Shown here one piece after another: positions 62,511 to 64,000 of a DNA stretch of 64,000 nt. The translations under genes were made by a program, and so were the position numbers. The number at the start of each line of letters is the position of its first letter. The first letter of the stretch is position 1. This stretch comes from Flavobacteriaceae bacterium LYZ1037 (GTDB taxonomy: Bacteria; Bacteroidota; Bacteroidia; Flavobacteriales; Flavobacteriaceae): contig QFWS01000007.1 in assembly GCA_003144015.1 (NCBI GenBank), positions 62,001-126,000 on the forward strand, given 5' to 3'. The notes beneath the pieces are model-generated. The model ran no database searches. It was given only the letters and a program-made list of their open reading frames with translations, and had not been told where the DNA came from.

Positions 62511-63793
62511 AAAAAATAATAAATCCAAGTAGAGAAGATTGGTCAACCTTATTACAAAGACCAACACAGAAAGTTGAAAACATTGAAACAACAGTCAATC
62601 AAATTTTTGAGGATGTAAAAAAACATGGAGACACTGCCATTTCAAAATATACAGAACTCTTTGATGGAGCTGTTTTAGAGTCCAATATGGTAATTAAAGA
62701 AGAGTTTGAAAAAGCTTCAGAATTAGTTTCAAACGACTTAAAAGAAGCTATTTCAATAGCAAAAACAAATATTGAAAAATTTCACCAAGCTCAAAAAACA
62801 GATAATGTAGAAGTGGAAACATCAAAAGGGGTTATTTGTTGGCAAGAACAAAGACCTATAGAAAAAATTGGTTTGTATGTTCCTGGAGGAACAGCTCCTT
62901 TGTTTTCAACGGTTTTAATGCTAGCCATTCCTGCTCAAATTGCAGGCTGCAAAGAAATAATATTGTGCTCTCCTCCAAATCAAAAAGGCAATATTGCAAA
63001 CGAGATTTTGTATGCTGCACAACTTTGCGGTGTCACTAAAATATTTAAAGTTGGAGGTATTCAAGCTATAGCTGGTTTGACTTTTGGAACAGAAACCATG
63101 CCTCAGGTTTATAAAATATTTGGACCAGGAAATCAATTTGTAACAGTGGCTAAACAGTTAGCTACAAAATTCGGAGTAGCCATCGATATGCCAGCTGGAC
63201 CAAGTGAGTTATTGGTAGTTGCAGATAGTACAGCTAATGCAAGCTATGTAGCATCAGATTTGTTAAGTCAAGCTGAACATGGTGCAGACAGTCAGGTTAT
63301 TTTAGTGTCTTCTTCAAGAAAACTGATTAAGAACGTTGAGCTTGAAATTAAGATGCAAATCAAGGAATTACCAAGGAAAGAGATTGCAGAGAAAGCATTA
63401 TCCAATTCAAAATTAATTTATATGGAAAAGGATGCAGATGCCTTGAATTTAATAAACGGTTATGGACCAGAACATTTTATTATTTGTACTGAAAATGAGG
63501 ATTATTTTATAGACAATATTATAAATGCAGGTTCGGTCTTTATTGGTAATTACACACCGGAAAGTGCAGGAGATTATGCATCTGGCACCAATCATACCTT
63601 GCCAACTAATGGCTTTAGTAAAGCGTATTCTGGCGTAAATTTAGATAGCTTTACTAAGAATATCACCTTTCAAAAGATATCAAAGGTAGGTTTAAAAAAC
63701 ATTGGCAAAACAATCGAATTAATGGCTGAAGCAGAAGGTTTACAAGCTCATAAAAACGCGGTTTCAATAAGATTAAAAGACTTGTTATCATGA
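62507..63793 (+). CDS. hisD: Histidinol dehydrogenase
   Basis: Last two steps of histidine synthesis: histidinol to histidine with NAD and zinc. 428 residues; YVPGGTAPLFSTVLM, FGPGNQFVTVAKQL, DMPAGPSELLVVAD, SQAEHGADSQV, GPEHFI and GTNHTLPTNG carry the zinc and catalytic residues. It overlaps hisG and hisC by 4 bases each, a tight operon. Confidence 0.97.
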   Translation: MKKIINPSREDWSTLLQRPTQKVENIETTVNQIFEDVKKHGDTAISKYTELFDGAVLESNMVIKEEFEKASELVSNDLKEAISIAKTNIEKFHQAQKTDNVEVETSKGVICWQEQRPIEKIGLYVPGGTAPLFSTVLMLAIPAQIAGCKEIILCSPPNQKGNIANEILYAAQLCGVTKIFKVGGIQAIAGLTFGTETMPQVYKIFGPGNQFVTVAKQLATKFGVAIDMPAGPSELLVVADSTANASYVASDLLSQAEHGADSQVILVSSSRKLIKNVELEIKMQIKELPRKEIAEKALSNSKLIYMEKDADALNLINGYGPEHFIICTENEDYFIDNIINAGSVFIGNYTPESAGDYASGTNHTLPTNGFSKAYSGVNLDSFTKNITFQKISKVGLKNIGKTIELMAEAEGLQAHKNAVSIRLKDLLS

Positions 63794-64000
63794 AGATTTT
63801 AGAACTAGTAAGAAATAACGTAAAAGAATTGAACCCTTATGCATCTGCAAGAGATGAATATCAGGATAGTTCAAACAACATGCTGTTTTTAGACGCCAAT
63901 GAGAATCCGTTTGATAATGGTGTGAACCGTTATCCAGATCCTCAGCAACTTCAAGTAAAATCTAAACTCTCAAAAATTAAAAACCTCTCTACTAATAACA
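63790..64000 (+). CDS. hisC: Histidinol-phosphate aminotransferase, N-terminal part (cut by window end)
   Basis: The frame starts at ATG 63790, overlapping the hisD stop (ATGA), and runs to the last base. The visible 70 residues start MKILELVRNNVKELNPYA and contain LFLDANENPFDNGVNRYPDP, the HisC N-terminal motif (ANENP ... RYPDP). The rest lies outside the window. Confidence 0.9.
   Translation, partial: MKILELVRNNVKELNPYASARDEYQDSSNNMLFLDANENPFDNGVNRYPDPQQLQVKSKLSKIKNLSTNN

Noticed and set aside
1-64000. tRNA, rRNA, CRISPR arrays, insertion sequences, prophage genes
   Set aside because: I looked for cloverleaf-like segments, regularly spaced repeats, transposase motifs and terminal inverted repeats and saw none that I could support by eye.

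Overview
The window is A+T-rich chromosomal DNA from a member of the Bacteroidota, most likely a marine Flavobacteriaceae. The evidence is a fused lpxC-fabZ gene, PorX of the type IX secretion system (T9SS), a secreted protein with a C-terminal T9SS sorting domain, short 'MK..' lipoproteins, weak Shine-Dalgarno signals, and a recurring upstream TAnnTTTG box, which is the known Bacteroidetes -7 promoter element. I saw no rRNA, tRNA, CRISPR array, insertion sequence or phage gene. I cannot name the species. About 57 protein genes are supported, including one small secreted-peptide gene, one histidine leader peptide and a hisC cut by the window end.

Layout. 45-6863 holds a secreted sulfatase, a HAD-family lipoprotein, guaC, a secreted S9 peptidase and ridA. 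6866-15050 is an envelope and redox block: an LptD-like outer-membrane protein diverges from an N-acetylmuramoyl-alanine amidase, an MlaD/MCE protein, two halves of a heterodisulfide-reductase-like Fe-S system, a HAD-like protein and an unknown protein. 15111-20835 holds an XRE regulator divergent from an M14 peptidase (with operator-like palindromes between them), an Lrp regulator, a DinB-like protein, aroB and proline dehydrogenase.

20836-43584 is a capsule/exopolysaccharide locus, almost all on the minus strand. It encodes a Wzc-type kinase/co-polymerase, a Wza export lipoprotein, a FlaA1/CapD-type dehydratase, two DegT aminotransferases, a PglC-like initiating transferase, five glycosyltransferases (four of the GT4/GT1 type and one GT2), a polysaccharide deacetylase, a glutamine-dependent asparagine synthase-like amidotransferase, a Wzy-like polymerase and a MurJ/Wzx-like flippase. 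Three plus-strand genes sit in it like inserts: two tandem GNAT/FemAB-like paralogues and a TupA-like ATP-grasp protein. Together they suggest a Wzx/Wzy polymer with amino sugars and amide or amino-acid decorations.

44037-51407 holds the T9SS-exported beta-propeller protein, alanine dehydrogenase, a 46-residue exported peptide overlapping a membrane-protein gene, tsaE, porX and an HD-domain phosphohydrolase. 51432-57634 is a lipid A cluster (lpxD, lpxC-fabZ, lpxA, efp, a second lpxD-like gene, a SnoaL-like gene, sucD). 57794-61407 holds fabG, a large VWA-like membrane protein and a prohibitin-like protein. 61475 to the end is the start of the histidine operon: an 18-residue leader peptide with five histidines, a strong terminator, a 9-bp candidate antiterminator, then hisG, hisD and hisC. 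This attenuator is the clearest regulatory system in the window.
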